NCBI GenBank assembly: GCA_017745235.1
Contig: JAGHZU010000013.1
Location: forward strand, 159,977-223,976
Direction: 5' to 3'
Length of the DNA: 64,000 nucleotides
DNA from: Caulobacter sp.
Lineage (GTDB): Bacteria > Pseudomonadota > Alphaproteobacteria > Caulobacterales > Caulobacteraceae
Shown: positions 43,698 through 53,303 of the stretch, piece after piece
How the letters are laid out: each line of letters opens with the position of its first letter
How positions within the stretch are numbered: the stretch's first letter is position 1
Made by a program: the position numbers and the translations under genes
Notes under the pieces: generated by a model
Databases searched by the model: none
What the model was told of the DNA's origin: nothing
What the model saw: only the letters and a program-made list of their open reading frames with translations

Positions 43698-45150
43698 GAT
43701 CCGCCCCGCCCTCACCGTCGCAACATTCGCAAGCCTGGCCGCCCTGGTCTCGGCCTGCACGACCGTGGGGCCGAACTTCCAGCGCCCCGACGCGCCCGCC
43801 ACCGCCGACTATGCGGCCAAGGGCGACGCCGCGCCGGCCGCCGCACGCCTGGACGCCGCTCCCGCCGCCGTCCAAGGCCCCTGGTGGGAGGCTCTGGGCT
43901 CGCCCAAGCTGGACGCCGTGATCCGCCAAGCCCTGGTCGACAGCCCAACCCTGGCCGAGGCCGACGCCACACTGCGCCAGTCGCAGGCCGCCCTGGCCCA
44001 GGCGCGCGGCGCGGCCGGTCCGCAGGTCGACGGGACGGCGGGCTTCAACCGCGAGCGCGCAAACCTCCAGGCGTTCGGTTTCACCAGCTTCGGCGACGTG
44101 ACGCTGAGCAACCCGACCTTCAGCCTCTACTCGGTAGGCGGAAGCGTCGGCTACGACCTCGACCTGTTCGGTGGACGGAAGCGGCGGATCGAGAGCCAGG
44201 CCGCGCGCGTCGAGGCTCAGGCCCGGCGTTCGGATGCGGCCTATCTGAGCCTGACTTCCAACGTCGCGCTCCAGGCCCTGACCATCGCCACATTGAACGC
44301 CCAGATCGACGCGGTGCGCCAGATGATCGCGGCCGACGAGGCCAATATCGGCCTGGTGCGCCGCGCCAACGCCCTGGGCGGCTCGACCGCCACGGCCAAG
44401 GTCTCCGCGCAAAGCCAACTGGAGGCCGACCGCGCCTTGCTTCCGCCGTTGGAAGGGCAGCTGGCCGCCGCCCGTCACGCCCTGGCCCTGCTGGTTGGCA
44501 AGGCCCCCGCCGACTGGACCGCGCCGGACTTCACGCTGACCGAGCTGAACCTGCAGGGATCGGCGCCGGTCGCCCTCCCCTCGACCCTCGTGCGCAAGCG
44601 GCCCGACATCCTGGCCGCTGAGGCCGACCTGCACGCGGCCACCGCCGAGATCGGCGTGGCCACGGCCGACCTCTATCCGGACATCAAGCTGACGGCGTCG
44701 CTGACCCAGGGGGCGCTGAAACCGGGCGACATCTTCTCCTATGACGCCAGCGGCTGGAATTTGGGCGCGGGCCTGACGGCGCCGATCTTCAACGGCGGAG
44801 CTCTGAAGGCCCGCCGGCAAGCAGCCCGCGAAGAGGCCACCGCCGCCTCGGCGCGTTACCAGCAGACGGTGCTGTCGGCCTTCGCCCAGGTGGCCGACGC
44901 CCTTTCGGCCCTGGCCGCGGACGAGGCTGGCCTGGCCGCCTACGATCGCTCGCGCGCTCAGGCTGACGAGAGCCTGCGCCTGGCCCGGGTCGCTTTCGAC
45001 CGTGGCGGCGGCACGATGCTGGAGGTGCTGGACGCCCAACGGCGCACGCACGAGATCCAGTCGGCTCAAGTACGGGCCCAGGGGCAGAGGTTGGTCGACG
45101 TGGTCCGGCTGTTCGCCGCCACCGGCGCGGACTGGCGCTCGACGCGCTGA
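43681..45150 (+). CDS. NodT-family outer-membrane efflux lipoprotein
   Basis: A 489-residue TolC-like outer-membrane factor. The signal peptide ends in a lipobox (ALVSAC), so it is lipid-anchored. It contains TVGPNFQRPDAP and WWEALGSPKLDAVIRQAL of the NodT/RND-OMF family, with two OEP repeats of long alpha-helical coils and short beta strands (VGYDLDLFGGRKRRIESQAA and LGAGLTAPIFNGGALKARRQ). A strong GGGGGGAGAG ribosome binding site lies inside the end of the MFS gene. It forms the exit duct of the efflux system. Confidence 0.93.
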   Translation: MSPSTKIRPALTVATFASLAALVSACTTVGPNFQRPDAPATADYAAKGDAAPAAARLDAAPAAVQGPWWEALGSPKLDAVIRQALVDSPTLAEADATLRQSQAALAQARGAAGPQVDGTAGFNRERANLQAFGFTSFGDVTLSNPTFSLYSVGGSVGYDLDLFGGRKRRIESQAARVEAQARRSDAAYLSLTSNVALQALTIATLNAQIDAVRQMIAADEANIGLVRRANALGGSTATAKVSAQSQLEADRALLPPLEGQLAAARHALALLVGKAPADWTAPDFTLTELNLQGSAPVALPSTLVRKRPDILAAEADLHAATAEIGVATADLYPDIKLTASLTQGALKPGDIFSYDASGWNLGAGLTAPIFNGGALKARRQAAREEATAASARYQQTVLSAFAQVADALSALAADEAGLAAYDRSRAQADESLRLARVAFDRGGGTMLEVLDAQRRTHEIQSAQVRAQGQRLVDVVRLFAATGADWRSTR

Positions 45151-45261
45151 CTTTTGGCTTGGCCAATTTTGAATTGGTCATACCAAAGGACTTGTCGCGG
45201 CGTGAACCATGGCTACTCTGGAACGTCCGCCAGCCAGGCGGGCGTTCCGGGGTTCGTCTTC

Positions 45262-46545
45262 ATGATCCGTTCGTCGGCCTGTATCGTGGCCCTCATCCTT
45301 GCCTTGTGCGCTCCAGTCGTTCAGGCCCGCGAGATCGCCGTGCCGGCTCTTGCGCAACCTGATGTCTGCAAGGGAAGTGACGGAACCTCGGCGGCGTTCG
45401 ATGGGCGGCGCACCTTCCGCTGGAGTCCCGACAGTCTGGCTTTCGCGAAGGCCCATCCGAGGGACCCGTCGGTGGCCCTCGCCCTGGCCGTGGTGATGAA
45501 GCGCGCCGACGAGGCCCTGGCTGGTCCGGTCTATTCGGTGATGGACAAGACCCGGGTCCCGCCCAGCGGCGACAAGCATGACTATATCAGCGTTGGCCCT
45601 TACTGGTGGCCGGATCCGAGCAGGCCGAATGGCGAGCCCTACGTTCGCCGTGACGGCGAGGTGAATCCTGAGCGGTCAGGAGAGGCCTTCGACGTCACTC
45701 GGCTGGAGGCGATGAGCGGCGCGGTCGAGGCCCTTTCCCTGGCCTACTATTTCACCGACGACGCCCGCTACGCCACCAAGGCGGCCCAGTTGCTGCGGAC
45801 CTGGTTCCTGGATCCCGCCACGCGCATGAACCCCAACGCCAAGTACGCCCAGGGCGTGCCGGGTCGAACGCCGGGCCGCGCCGAGGGCGTGCTCGACACC
45901 TTCCGCCTTCTGCGTGTCATCGAGGGCGTGGGCCTGCTGGCTCCGTCCAAGGCCATCTCGACGCAGGACCAGCGGGGCCTGGAAAAATGGTTCGCCGACT
46001 ACACGGCCTGGATGCTGAGCGATCCCAACGGCCGCGAGGAGCAGGCCGCCGCCAACAATCATGGCGCCTGGTTCGACTACCAGCTGTCCGGCTTCGCGCT
46101 GTTCTCCCGCCAGGACGCCCTGGCGCGGCGGACCGTCTCGCAGGCCGGCCCACGACGGATCAAGACTCAGATCGAGCCCAACGGAACCCTTCCGCGGGAG
46201 CTTCAGCGCACCCGCGCCCTGCACTACAGCTACTTCGCCCTGGAAGCTCTGGTCGGCGTGGCTGATTTCGGGCGATGCGTGGGCCTGGACCTGTGGCGCT
46301 ACCGCACCGGCGACGGCCGCAGCCTGAAGGCGGCATTCGATTTCCTGGCGCCCTATGTCGGCAACGAGGCGGCGTTCCCCTATCGCGAACTTCGCCCGAA
46401 GGAGGCTGGGGTCGAGGGACTGCCGTTGTTCGCCGCCGCCGCGACCGCACTGGACGACGCCGAATTCGCGAAGAAGGCCGAGAGCCTGGCCCAGCGCTAT
46501 CCGGCCAGCCAGACGCACTTGGTCAGCCGGCTGGGAACGCCCTGA
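45262..46545 (+). CDS. Alginate lyase family protein, exported
   Basis: A 427-residue protein with signal peptide (SSACIVALILALCAPVVQA). The mature part is an (alpha/alpha)-toroid alginate lyase domain (PF05426 type): SVGPYWWPDPSRPNGEPYVR, LALAYYFTDDARYATKAAQL-like helix, and the catalytic NNHGAWFDYQ motif with Asn and His, then RELQRTRALHYSYFALEAL. The family cleaves alginate or other uronic-acid polysaccharides by beta-elimination in the periplasm. ATG 45262 is chosen as the start of the signal peptide. Convergent with the receiver gene at 46550 with a 4-bp gap. The true substrate is not known. Confidence 0.88.
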   Translation: MIRSSACIVALILALCAPVVQAREIAVPALAQPDVCKGSDGTSAAFDGRRTFRWSPDSLAFAKAHPRDPSVALALAVVMKRADEALAGPVYSVMDKTRVPPSGDKHDYISVGPYWWPDPSRPNGEPYVRRDGEVNPERSGEAFDVTRLEAMSGAVEALSLAYYFTDDARYATKAAQLLRTWFLDPATRMNPNAKYAQGVPGRTPGRAEGVLDTFRLLRVIEGVGLLAPSKAISTQDQRGLEKWFADYTAWMLSDPNGREEQAAANNHGAWFDYQLSGFALFSRQDALARRTVSQAGPRRIKTQIEPNGTLPRELQRTRALHYSYFALEALVGVADFGRCVGLDLWRYRTGDGRSLKAAFDFLAPYVGNEAAFPYRELRPKEAGVEGLPLFAAAATALDDAEFAKKAESLAQRYPASQTHLVSRLGTP

Positions 46546-46549
46546 GCCG

Positions 46550-46918
46550 TCAGGCCGCCAGGGCGCGCTCCAGGCACTCTACCAGCTTGGCCCCGCTGAA
46601 CGGCTTGCTGAGAAAACATGAGACGCCGGCCCGTTCGCCGCGCGCCCGTGCGGCGTCGTCGGCATAGGCGCTCATCAGGATCACCGGAGTCGTCGCGCCG
46701 GAGGCGTTCAGCGCCTCCTTCAATTCGATGCCGGTCATTCCTGGCATCTGCACGTCGCTGATCACGCACGCCGTCGCGCGGGCGGCTTCAGAATCCAGAT
46801 AGGCGCGGGCGGAGTCGAAGCAGGCTACGGCGTGACCCAGCGAACGGATCAGCCCTTCCAGCGAGACCCGCACAGCCTCGTCGTCGTCGATGATGGCGAT
46901 CAGGGGAAGCTGGGACAC
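46550..46918 (-). CDS. Stand-alone response-regulator receiver
   Basis: A 122-residue protein consisting only of a receiver domain of the FixJ type: IAIIDDDEAVRVSLEGLIRS, phosphoacceptor Asp55 in CVISDVQMPGMTG, Ser/Thr in ILMSAYAD and Lys in CFLSKPFSG. With no output domain it probably works by protein contact or as a phosphate sink or relay for the neighbouring kinase. It lies 91 bp downstream of the FixJ-like regulator on the same strand. Confidence 0.9.
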   Translation of the reverse strand: MSQLPLIAIIDDDEAVRVSLEGLIRSLGHAVACFDSARAYLDSEAARATACVISDVQMPGMTGIELKEALNASGATTPVILMSAYADDAARARGERAGVSCFLSKPFSGAKLVECLERALAA

Positions 46919-47009
46919 TCAGGGAATCCTCGATACGCGAGGATACGACCCTCGCGAGGTTCCCCGGGTTTTGCCGCAACTGGAAGCGCGGGGATATCAT
47001 ACTCTGGTC

Positions 47010-47633
47010 TTAGGACGGAATGTCGCGGGGGCCCTTCAGCAATTCCGCCATCCGCACCAGGTCGGCCAGCGACCGAGCCTCCATCTTCCGCATGGCGTTG
47101 CCCCGATGGATCTTCACCGTGATCTCGCTCAGTCCCAGCTTGAACGCGATCTGCTTGTTCATCATCCCCGACACGACCATGTCCATGACCTCGCGTTCGC
47201 GGATGCTGAGGGTGTCGTGCAGGCGGCGAACGTCGGCGACTCCGTCATGCTGGGCGCGGGCGACGCGGTCGCGCTCCATGGCCGAGGCCACCGCGTCCAG
47301 CATGTCCTGGTCGCGGAACGGCTTGGTCAGGAAGTCCACTGCTCCCGCCTTCATGCCGCGCACCGACATGGGAATGTCGCCGTGCCCCGTCATCAGCACC
47401 ACGGGCATACGGATGTCGGCCGCCGCCAACTGGGCCTGGAAGTCCAGGCCGCTGAGGCCGGGCAGGCGCACGTCCAGCACCAGGCAGCCAGCCGCCTGGG
47501 CTTGGCCCGACTGCATGAACTCCTGCGCCGCCCCGAACAGCCGCGTCTTGTAGCCGACCGACCGAAACAGGCTGTCGAGCGCCGCGCGCAACGCGGGGTC
47601 ATCGTCCACCACATGTACGATCTGGGCGCCCAT
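47010..47633 (-). CDS. FixJ-family response regulator
   Basis: A 207-residue regulator with receiver ([20 protein letters not shown]; Asp54 in [12 protein letters not shown]; Lys in FLTKPFRD) and LuxR-type HTH ([43 protein letters not shown]). ATG 47633 is chosen; an upstream TTG would extend it into the divergent promoter. It is divergent from the PAS kinase at 47684 with only about 50 bp between, so the two form a FixL/FixJ-like pair. Nothing in the sequence shows heme binding, so oxygen sensing is not implied. Confidence 0.92.
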   Translation of the reverse strand: MGAQIVHVVDDDPALRAALDSLFRSVGYKTRLFGAAQEFMQSGQAQAAGCLVLDVRLPGLSGLDFQAQLAAADIRMPVVLMTGHGDIPMSVRGMKAGAVDFLTKPFRDQDMLDAVASAMERDRVARAQHDGVADVRRLHDTLSIREREVMDMVVSGMMNKQIAFKLGLSEITVKIHRGNAMRKMEARSLADLVRMAELLKGPRDIPS

Positions 47634-47683
47634 GATCCGATTGCTGGACCAGTCGCCGAGGCTCGTCAATAAAGGTGACCTCG

Positions 47684-49327
47684 ATGGAGATCGTCATGAC
47701 CCAAGGCCTGGACGTTTCGCTCGCCGTCTCGCCGCCTAACCTCTCCGATGACCTCGGAACGTCCACTCGGGCCATTCCCGCCCTGGGGCCTCTTCTCGAC
47801 GCCGACGCGATCCAAGTTCGCGACCTCGCTGACCGGATCACCTTCTGGAATCCCGGTTGCGAAGGTCTGTACGGCCTGCCGCGCGGCGCGGCTCTCGCCC
47901 AGGACGCTCACGCCCTGCTGGAGACCCGTTTTCCCACCCCGATCGAGGAGATCAAGGCTCAGCTGCTGACCGAGGGGCGCTGGGAGGGCGAAGTCACGCG
48001 GACGACCGCGGACGGAACCGAAGTGGTGGTCGCCGCTCGATGGGCCCTGCGGCGAGATGCGTCCGGCGCGCCCGTCGAGATCCTCGAAATCGGCCGCGAC
48101 ATCACCGCCGCCCGCCGCGCCGAGGAGAACATTCGCCGCAGCGAATACCGGTTCCGCAACGTCTTCCAGGCCATGGCGGTGTCGTTCTGGGAGCTGGATT
48201 TTTCGCAACTGGCCGTCACCCTGGCCGAGTTGCGGGCGCAAGGTATCAAGGATCTCAACGCCCACATCGCCCAGAACCCCGGCTTTGTCCGCGAAATGAT
48301 GCGCCAGAGCCAGGTGGTCGACGTCAACGAGAAGTCATTGCAGCTGTTTGGCGGGACCCGTGAAGATCTGCTTGGGCCGGTCGATCGCTTCTGGCCGCGC
48401 TCCAGCGAGGCGGTCTTCGCAGCCAGCGTGGTGGCGGCGGTGACCCGCCAATCGCATTACGAGGCCGAGGCCAAGTTCCGGAAGCTGGACGGCAGCGAGT
48501 TCGACGCCCTGTTCACCTGCTGCTATCCGCGCGAGCACTTGCCGCGCGGCGCGACCCTGGTCGGCATCATCGACATCACCGATCGGCTGAGGGCGCAGGA
48601 CGCCCTGCAGAAGGCCCAGGCCGAGCTGGCGCACGCCGCACGGGTCTCGACCCTGGGCGAACTCACCGCCTCAATCGCCCACGAGGTCAATCAGCCTCTG
48701 GCCGCCATCGTCACCAACGGAGAGGCCAGCCTGCGATGGCTTGGCCGAACCGAGCCCGACCTGGACGAAGCCCGTGCGGCCATCCAGCGGATGATCGACG
48801 AAGGCCAACGCGCTTCCGACATCATTTCCCGCATTCGCGCGATGTCGACCAAGTCGGCGCCGGAGATGGCGGACGTCCCGGTCGGGGCGACGATCGAGGA
48901 CGTGACCCCTCTAGTCCGCCGCGAGTTGGCCCGGCACGATGTCGTCCTGCGCCTGGCTTTGGCGCCCGACCTGCCGGTGATCCGAGGCGACCGGGTCCAA
49001 CTGCAGCAGGTGCTGATCAATCTGATGGTCAACGCCATCCAGGCCATGGAGCAACCTGGCGTCTCGCGTCGCGACCTGACGGTTCGCGCGGGCGTTCAGG
49101 ATGGCGCTGTGCTGGTCGAGGTGGTCGACACCGGGCCCGGCGTGCCCGCCGAGCGCGCCGGGCAGTTGTTCAACGCCTTCTACACGACCAAGGCCACTGG
49201 AATGGGCATGGGCCTTTCGATCTGCAAATCGATCGTCGAGGCCCACGGCGGTCGCATCTGGGTCGATCCGGCCGAAGGCGGCGGCTCGGCCTTCCGCTTC
49301 ACCCTGCCCGTCCCGACGACGGCCTGA
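47684..49327 (+). CDS. FixL/DctB-like PAS sensor histidine kinase
   Basis: A 547-residue soluble kinase with two PAS domains (about residues 25-145, [20 protein letters not shown], and about 150-300, [20 protein letters not shown]). They are followed by HisKA with [20 protein letters not shown] and HATPase_c with [23 protein letters not shown] and [15 protein letters not shown]. The HEVNQPL form is typical of FixL/DctB-type kinases. The second PAS lacks the usual heme-binding His pattern as far as I can see. Start: ATG 47684 with AAGG 8 bases before; ATG 47696 with GGAG is an alternative. It is convergent with kdpE, 3 bp apart. Confidence 0.9.
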   Translation: MEIVMTQGLDVSLAVSPPNLSDDLGTSTRAIPALGPLLDADAIQVRDLADRITFWNPGCEGLYGLPRGAALAQDAHALLETRFPTPIEEIKAQLLTEGRWEGEVTRTTADGTEVVVAARWALRRDASGAPVEILEIGRDITAARRAEENIRRSEYRFRNVFQAMAVSFWELDFSQLAVTLAELRAQGIKDLNAHIAQNPGFVREMMRQSQVVDVNEKSLQLFGGTREDLLGPVDRFWPRSSEAVFAASVVAAVTRQSHYEAEAKFRKLDGSEFDALFTCCYPREHLPRGATLVGIIDITDRLRAQDALQKAQAELAHAARVSTLGELTASIAHEVNQPLAAIVTNGEASLRWLGRTEPDLDEARAAIQRMIDEGQRASDIISRIRAMSTKSAPEMADVPVGATIEDVTPLVRRELARHDVVLRLALAPDLPVIRGDRVQLQQVLINLMVNAIQAMEQPGVSRRDLTVRAGVQDGAVLVEVVDTGPGVPAERAGQLFNAFYTTKATGMGMGLSICKSIVEAHGGRIWVDPAEGGGSAFRFTLPVPTTA

Positions 49328-49330
49328 TCG

Positions 49331-50023
49331 TCAATCGGCGATGAAACGATAGCCGACGCCCGGCTCCGTCAGGATCATGCGTGGGGTCGAGGGGTCAGCC
49401 TCCAGCTTCTGGCGTAGCTGACCGACGAAGACCCGCAGATATTGGGTGTCGTGCGCGTGGGCCGCCCCCCAGACGGCCGTCAGAAGATCCTTGTGGGTCA
49501 GGACCTTGCCCCTCGCCAACGCCAAGCGCGTCAACACGTCATATTCGCGCGGGGATACCTTCACCACAGTTCCGGCGCGCGTGACCAACCGCTTTTCCAG
49601 GTCGATTTCGACCTCGCCCGAGCGGATCGGCCCCAGGGTCTCACCGCCCTTGGGCCGCTGGCGCAACGCCACGCGAAGACGCGCCAGCAACTCCCCGACC
49701 CCGAAGGGTTTTTCGACATAGTCGTTAGCCCCGCGATCCAGCGCCTCGATCTTTTCGGCCTCCCGGTCTCTGGCTGACAGGATGACGATCGGACCATCGT
49801 AGAACTCGCGGGCGCGGACGAGCACGTCCTTGCCGTCCATGTCGGGCAAGCCAAGGTCCAGCACTACGGCGTCGGGCGACCAGAGGGCGACGCCGCGCAG
49901 GCCTTCCTGGCCGCTGTCGGCGCGCAGAGCCTCGTACCCCGCCGCGTCCAGGGCCGGTCCGAGAAACCGGTGGATCTGGGGCTCATCGTCAATGATCAGG
50001 ATGCGTTGGCGCAGGGCGGTCAT
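49331..50023 (-). CDS. kdpE: Response regulator KdpE
   Basis: A 230-residue OmpR-type regulator: receiver with LIIDDEPQIHRFLGPALDAA, Asp56 in AVVLDLGLPDMDG and Lys in YVEKPFGVGE, then a winged-helix domain with SPREYDVLTRLALARGKVLTHKDLLTAVWG and HDTQYLRVFVGQLRQKLE, which is characteristic of KdpE. It is 7 bp downstream of kdpD and is the last gene of the kdp locus. It activates the kdp promoter when potassium is limiting. Confidence 0.95.
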   Translation of the reverse strand: MTALRQRILIIDDEPQIHRFLGPALDAAGYEALRADSGQEGLRGVALWSPDAVVLDLGLPDMDGKDVLVRAREFYDGPIVILSARDREAEKIEALDRGANDYVEKPFGVGELLARLRVALRQRPKGGETLGPIRSGEVEIDLEKRLVTRAGTVVKVSPREYDVLTRLALARGKVLTHKDLLTAVWGAAHAHDTQYLRVFVGQLRQKLEADPSTPRMILTEPGVGYRFIAD

Positions 50024-50030
50024 GGGAGAG

Positions 50031-52709
50031 TTATAGCAGGTGATGGGGCGTGGCGATCGCCTTGGGCAGACTGATCAGGATGCGGGTTCCCCGCCCGTCG
50101 TGGATAGGGCTCGCGGCGGCGATGCGCCCCCCCATGGCCTCGACGAAGCCCTTGGAGATCGACAAACCCAGTCCCGCGCCCTGGCTGCGGTCGGAAGGCT
50201 CCTCCATCCGGCGGAACTTCTCGAAGACCTGCTCCAGTTGCGCGGTGGGTATGCCCCTGCCCTCGTCCTCAATGCTGATGACGACATTAGAGCGGTCCTC
50301 GTACGCCGCGACCTCAATGCGGGTGCCGGGGGGGCTGTAGGCGATGGCGTTCTCCAGGATATTGACGATCGCTTGCTCCAGCAGGCTGGCGTCCACCTGG
50401 ATCAGGCTCAGCTCGCGGGGAAAGTCGCGGACCAGCACGCGGTCGCCCAGCCGGCGCGAGACACGGTCGGCGGCCGCGCCCAGAACGTCGCGAGCGTCGG
50501 TCCAATCGGTGCGCAGCCGCAGGGCGCCGCCCTCCAGCCGGGTCATGTCCAGCAGGTTGCCCACATAGCGGTTCAGCCGCTCGGCCTCCTCGCGAATGCT
50601 CAGCAGCAGATCGTCGCGCACGGCCGGCGTCATGCCCTTGCCATAGTCGATCAGGGTGCTGGAGGCGCCCAGCACCGTCGACAGCGGCGTGCGCAGGTCG
50701 TGGCTGATCGAGCTCAGCAGGGCCGAGCGGAAGCGATCGGCGCGGCGCAGGGTCTCGGTCTCGACGGCCTCGGTCGCCAGCTCAGCGCGCTCCAGGGCCA
50801 CGGCGCCCTGCTCCAGCAACGCCAGCAGCAGGCGCTCGTCCTCCGACCCCGCCACCATGGCTCCAGCTTCCACCCCGGCGACGCCGGCCCGCGAGCGCAC
50901 GCCCTCCAGCGGCCAGAACGTCCAGCGGGTCTGTGGCAGGGTTCCCGTGCCGAAGCCGGCGGCCTCGCCCTTTTCCCAGGCCCAGCGGGCGGCGGCCATG
51001 GGGGCGGCGTCCAGTTCGTCCAGAACAGGCGCGCCGGCCACGGCCTCGAGCTCGCCGTTCACCGGCATCAGCACGACGGCCTTGGCGCCGGCGGCTGCGG
51101 CCGTCTGTTCGGCAAGCGCCCTGGCGGCCGCTTCCCGCCCGGCGGCGGCCGAGAAGGTGCGACTTGCGGCCAGCAGGGCCGAAACAGCCGAGGCCCGCCG
51201 CTGGGCCTCCCGTCCCTGGTCTCGCACGCGCCCGGCCAGGCCGCCCGCCGCCAAGGCCACGGCCCAAAAGACCACCAGGGTCAGAAAGTCGGTCGGCGAC
51301 CCGATCGCGAAGCTGTGGCGCGGCTCCAGGAACAGGTAGTTGTAGACAAGGAACGCCACCGTGGCCGCCGCAAGAGCCGGACGCAGGCCACGCAACACCC
51401 CGGCCGCCAGAACCGCCGCCAGGAAGATCATCCCGAGGTCGACGCGGTCGAACGCCGCATCCAACCCCCAGGCCAGGACGGTGGCGACGCCGACGCAGGC
51501 CGCGCCGACCGCATAGGCCGTCCAGCCGGGCGCCGGACGCGGCCGGGGCGGATCGGCGACGGGCTCGTGCGGCGCCTCCGTCACCACGTGAATCGCCGCG
51601 CCCTTGGCCTGGCGCAGCAGCTCGGCGGCCAGCGACCGGCCCAGAAGCTCACGCCAGCGGCTGTCGGCCGACTTGCCGATCACGATCTGGGTGACGTTGT
51701 TGCGCCGAGCGTAGGCCATGACGGTGGCCACGATGTCGGCCCCGCTCAGCACCACGGTCGAACCGCCCAATTGCTCGGCCAGCTTCAGCGCGTCGCGCAG
51801 GCGGGCTCCCGCCGTCGGCGTGCTGATCGGTCGGTCTGCGCGGTCGACGTGCGCGGCCGTCCAGGGCGCGTCCATCATCATGTCCGACAGACGCCGTCCC
51901 GCCCGGACCAGGCCGGCGGCCATGGCGTCGCCGCCCACCAGCACCAGGATCCGCTCGCCCGCCGCCCAGGGGCCCTCAACCCCCTTTTCGCGCATGGTGG
52001 CGACCAACTGGTCGTCCACGGTCTGGGCCGCGCGGCGCAGGGCCAATTCGCGCAAGGCCGTGAGGTTCTCGACCTTGAAGAAATTCTCCGAGGCCAGGCG
52101 CGCGGTCTCGGGCACGTAGACCTTGCCCGCGGTCAGCCGCTCGCGCAGTTCCTCGGGCGTGATGTCCACCACCTCGATGGCGTCGGCGCGCGACAGGGCG
52201 CTGTCCGGAACGGTCTCGCGCTGACGCACGCCGGTGATGCGCTGGACGACATCGACCAGGCTCTCCAGGTGCTGGACGTTCAGGGTGGTCCAGACGTCGA
52301 TGCCTGCGGCCAGGAGCTCCTCGACGTCCTGCCAGCGCTTGGGATGGCGCGAGCCCGGGGCGTTGGAATGAGCATATTCGTCCACCAGCAGCAGGGCCGG
52401 CTTGCGCGCCAGGGCCGTGTCGAGGTCGAACTCCATCATCACGTGGCCGCGATGATCGATCGGCCTGCGCGGCAGCACGTCCATGCCCCGCAGCAGGCTT
52501 TCAGTCTCGCGGCGTCCGTGGGTCTCGACCAGGCCGATCAGCACGTCCTGGCCGTCGGACTTCCGGCGGCGGGCGGCGCGCAGCATCTCGTAGGTCTTGC
52601 CCACGCCCGGCGCCATGCCCAGAAACACCTTGAGGCGCCCCCGGCCAGCCTTGTTGGCGGCGGCCAGGAGCGCCTCGGGATCGGGACGTTTGGGTTCCTC
52701 GACCGCCAA
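50031..52709 (-). CDS. kdpD: Osmosensitive K+ channel sensor kinase KdpD
   Basis: An 892-residue sensor kinase with the full KdpD layout. It has an N-terminal KdpD domain with Walker A GMAPGVGKTYEML (residues 31-43), a universal-stress-protein-like domain (about 245-370), four closely spaced membrane helices (about 390-490), a GAF-like domain, HisKA with LLSSISHDLRTPLSTVLGAS, and HATPase_c with AIVNILENAIAYSPPG. It senses low potassium or osmotic stress and phosphorylates KdpE. The start appears to be TTG 52709, three bases after the kdpC stop, with AAAGGCGG just before; no ATG is available nearby. Confidence 0.95.
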   Translation of the reverse strand: MAVEEPKRPDPEALLAAANKAGRGRLKVFLGMAPGVGKTYEMLRAARRRKSDGQDVLIGLVETHGRRETESLLRGMDVLPRRPIDHRGHVMMEFDLDTALARKPALLLVDEYAHSNAPGSRHPKRWQDVEELLAAGIDVWTTLNVQHLESLVDVVQRITGVRQRETVPDSALSRADAIEVVDITPEELRERLTAGKVYVPETARLASENFFKVENLTALRELALRRAAQTVDDQLVATMREKGVEGPWAAGERILVLVGGDAMAAGLVRAGRRLSDMMMDAPWTAAHVDRADRPISTPTAGARLRDALKLAEQLGGSTVVLSGADIVATVMAYARRNNVTQIVIGKSADSRWRELLGRSLAAELLRQAKGAAIHVVTEAPHEPVADPPRPRPAPGWTAYAVGAACVGVATVLAWGLDAAFDRVDLGMIFLAAVLAAGVLRGLRPALAAATVAFLVYNYLFLEPRHSFAIGSPTDFLTLVVFWAVALAAGGLAGRVRDQGREAQRRASAVSALLAASRTFSAAAGREAAARALAEQTAAAAGAKAVVLMPVNGELEAVAGAPVLDELDAAPMAAARWAWEKGEAAGFGTGTLPQTRWTFWPLEGVRSRAGVAGVEAGAMVAGSEDERLLLALLEQGAVALERAELATEAVETETLRRADRFRSALLSSISHDLRTPLSTVLGASSTLIDYGKGMTPAVRDDLLLSIREEAERLNRYVGNLLDMTRLEGGALRLRTDWTDARDVLGAAADRVSRRLGDRVLVRDFPRELSLIQVDASLLEQAIVNILENAIAYSPPGTRIEVAAYEDRSNVVISIEDEGRGIPTAQLEQVFEKFRRMEEPSDRSQGAGLGLSISKGFVEAMGGRIAAASPIHDGRGTRILISLPKAIATPHHLL

Positions 52710-52712
52710 TCG

Positions 52713-53291
52713 CTAACCGCCTTTCGGGAAGCGCGCGTCGAGCGCCCGGTTTACCGCCAGCACGTTGACGCGCGGCTGGCCGACAAAGCCCCACAGGCGT
52801 CCCTGGGTCTGGCCGGCGATCACCGCCTGGACCTGGTCGGGCGCGACGCCGCGAGCCTTGGCGATCCGCGCGGCCTGGAACCGCGCGTACTCAGGCGAAA
52901 CCTCCGGGTCCAGACCCGAGCCCGAGGTGGCCACCGCGTCGGCCGGGATGACCACGCCCGGGTTCTCGGTCCTCAGGGCCGCAGCGTCGGTCTTCTCACG
53001 CTCGATCAGCTTGTCGTTCAGCGGGCCCATGTTCGAGCCGCTGGAGGCCGAGGCGTCGTAGCCGTTGCCGGCCGCCGACGGACGCGGATGCAGGTATTCG
53101 GCCCGAGTGAAGGCCTGGGCGATCAGGGCCGAGCCCACGACCGTCCCCCTGGCGTCGCGCACCAGGCTGCCGTTGGCCTGGGCCGGAAAGGCGGCCTGCG
53201 CCACGCCGGTCACCGCCAAGGGGTATCCCAGGCCCAGCAGAGCCGTGAACAGGCCCATCGAAACCAGGGCGGGGCGAAGATGCGAAAACAT
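52713..53291 (-). CDS. kdpC: Potassium-transporting ATPase KdpC subunit
   Basis: A 192-residue KdpC. A single N-terminal membrane helix (VSMGLFTALLGLGYPLAVTG) precedes the periplasmic domain with GSALIAQAFTRAEYLHPRPS, the conserved SGSNMGPLN, and PEVSPEYARFQAARIAKARG. The C-terminal GFVGQPRVNVLAVNRALD completes the family pattern. It stabilises the KdpFABC pump. In this genome it does not follow kdpB directly: a TorF-type porin gene and a tiny ORF lie between. Confidence 0.96.
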   Translation of the reverse strand: MFSHLRPALVSMGLFTALLGLGYPLAVTGVAQAAFPAQANGSLVRDARGTVVGSALIAQAFTRAEYLHPRPSAAGNGYDASASSGSNMGPLNDKLIEREKTDAAALRTENPGVVIPADAVATSGSGLDPEVSPEYARFQAARIAKARGVAPDQVQAVIAGQTQGRLWGFVGQPRVNVLAVNRALDARFPKGG

Positions 53292-53303
53292 GTCGATCCC
53301 TCC

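Noticed and set aside
47684-49327. Oxygen sensing by the FixL-like kinase
   Set aside because: The HEVNQPL region alone resembles FixL; neither PAS domain shows the expected heme-binding His context, so I describe it only as a PAS kinase.
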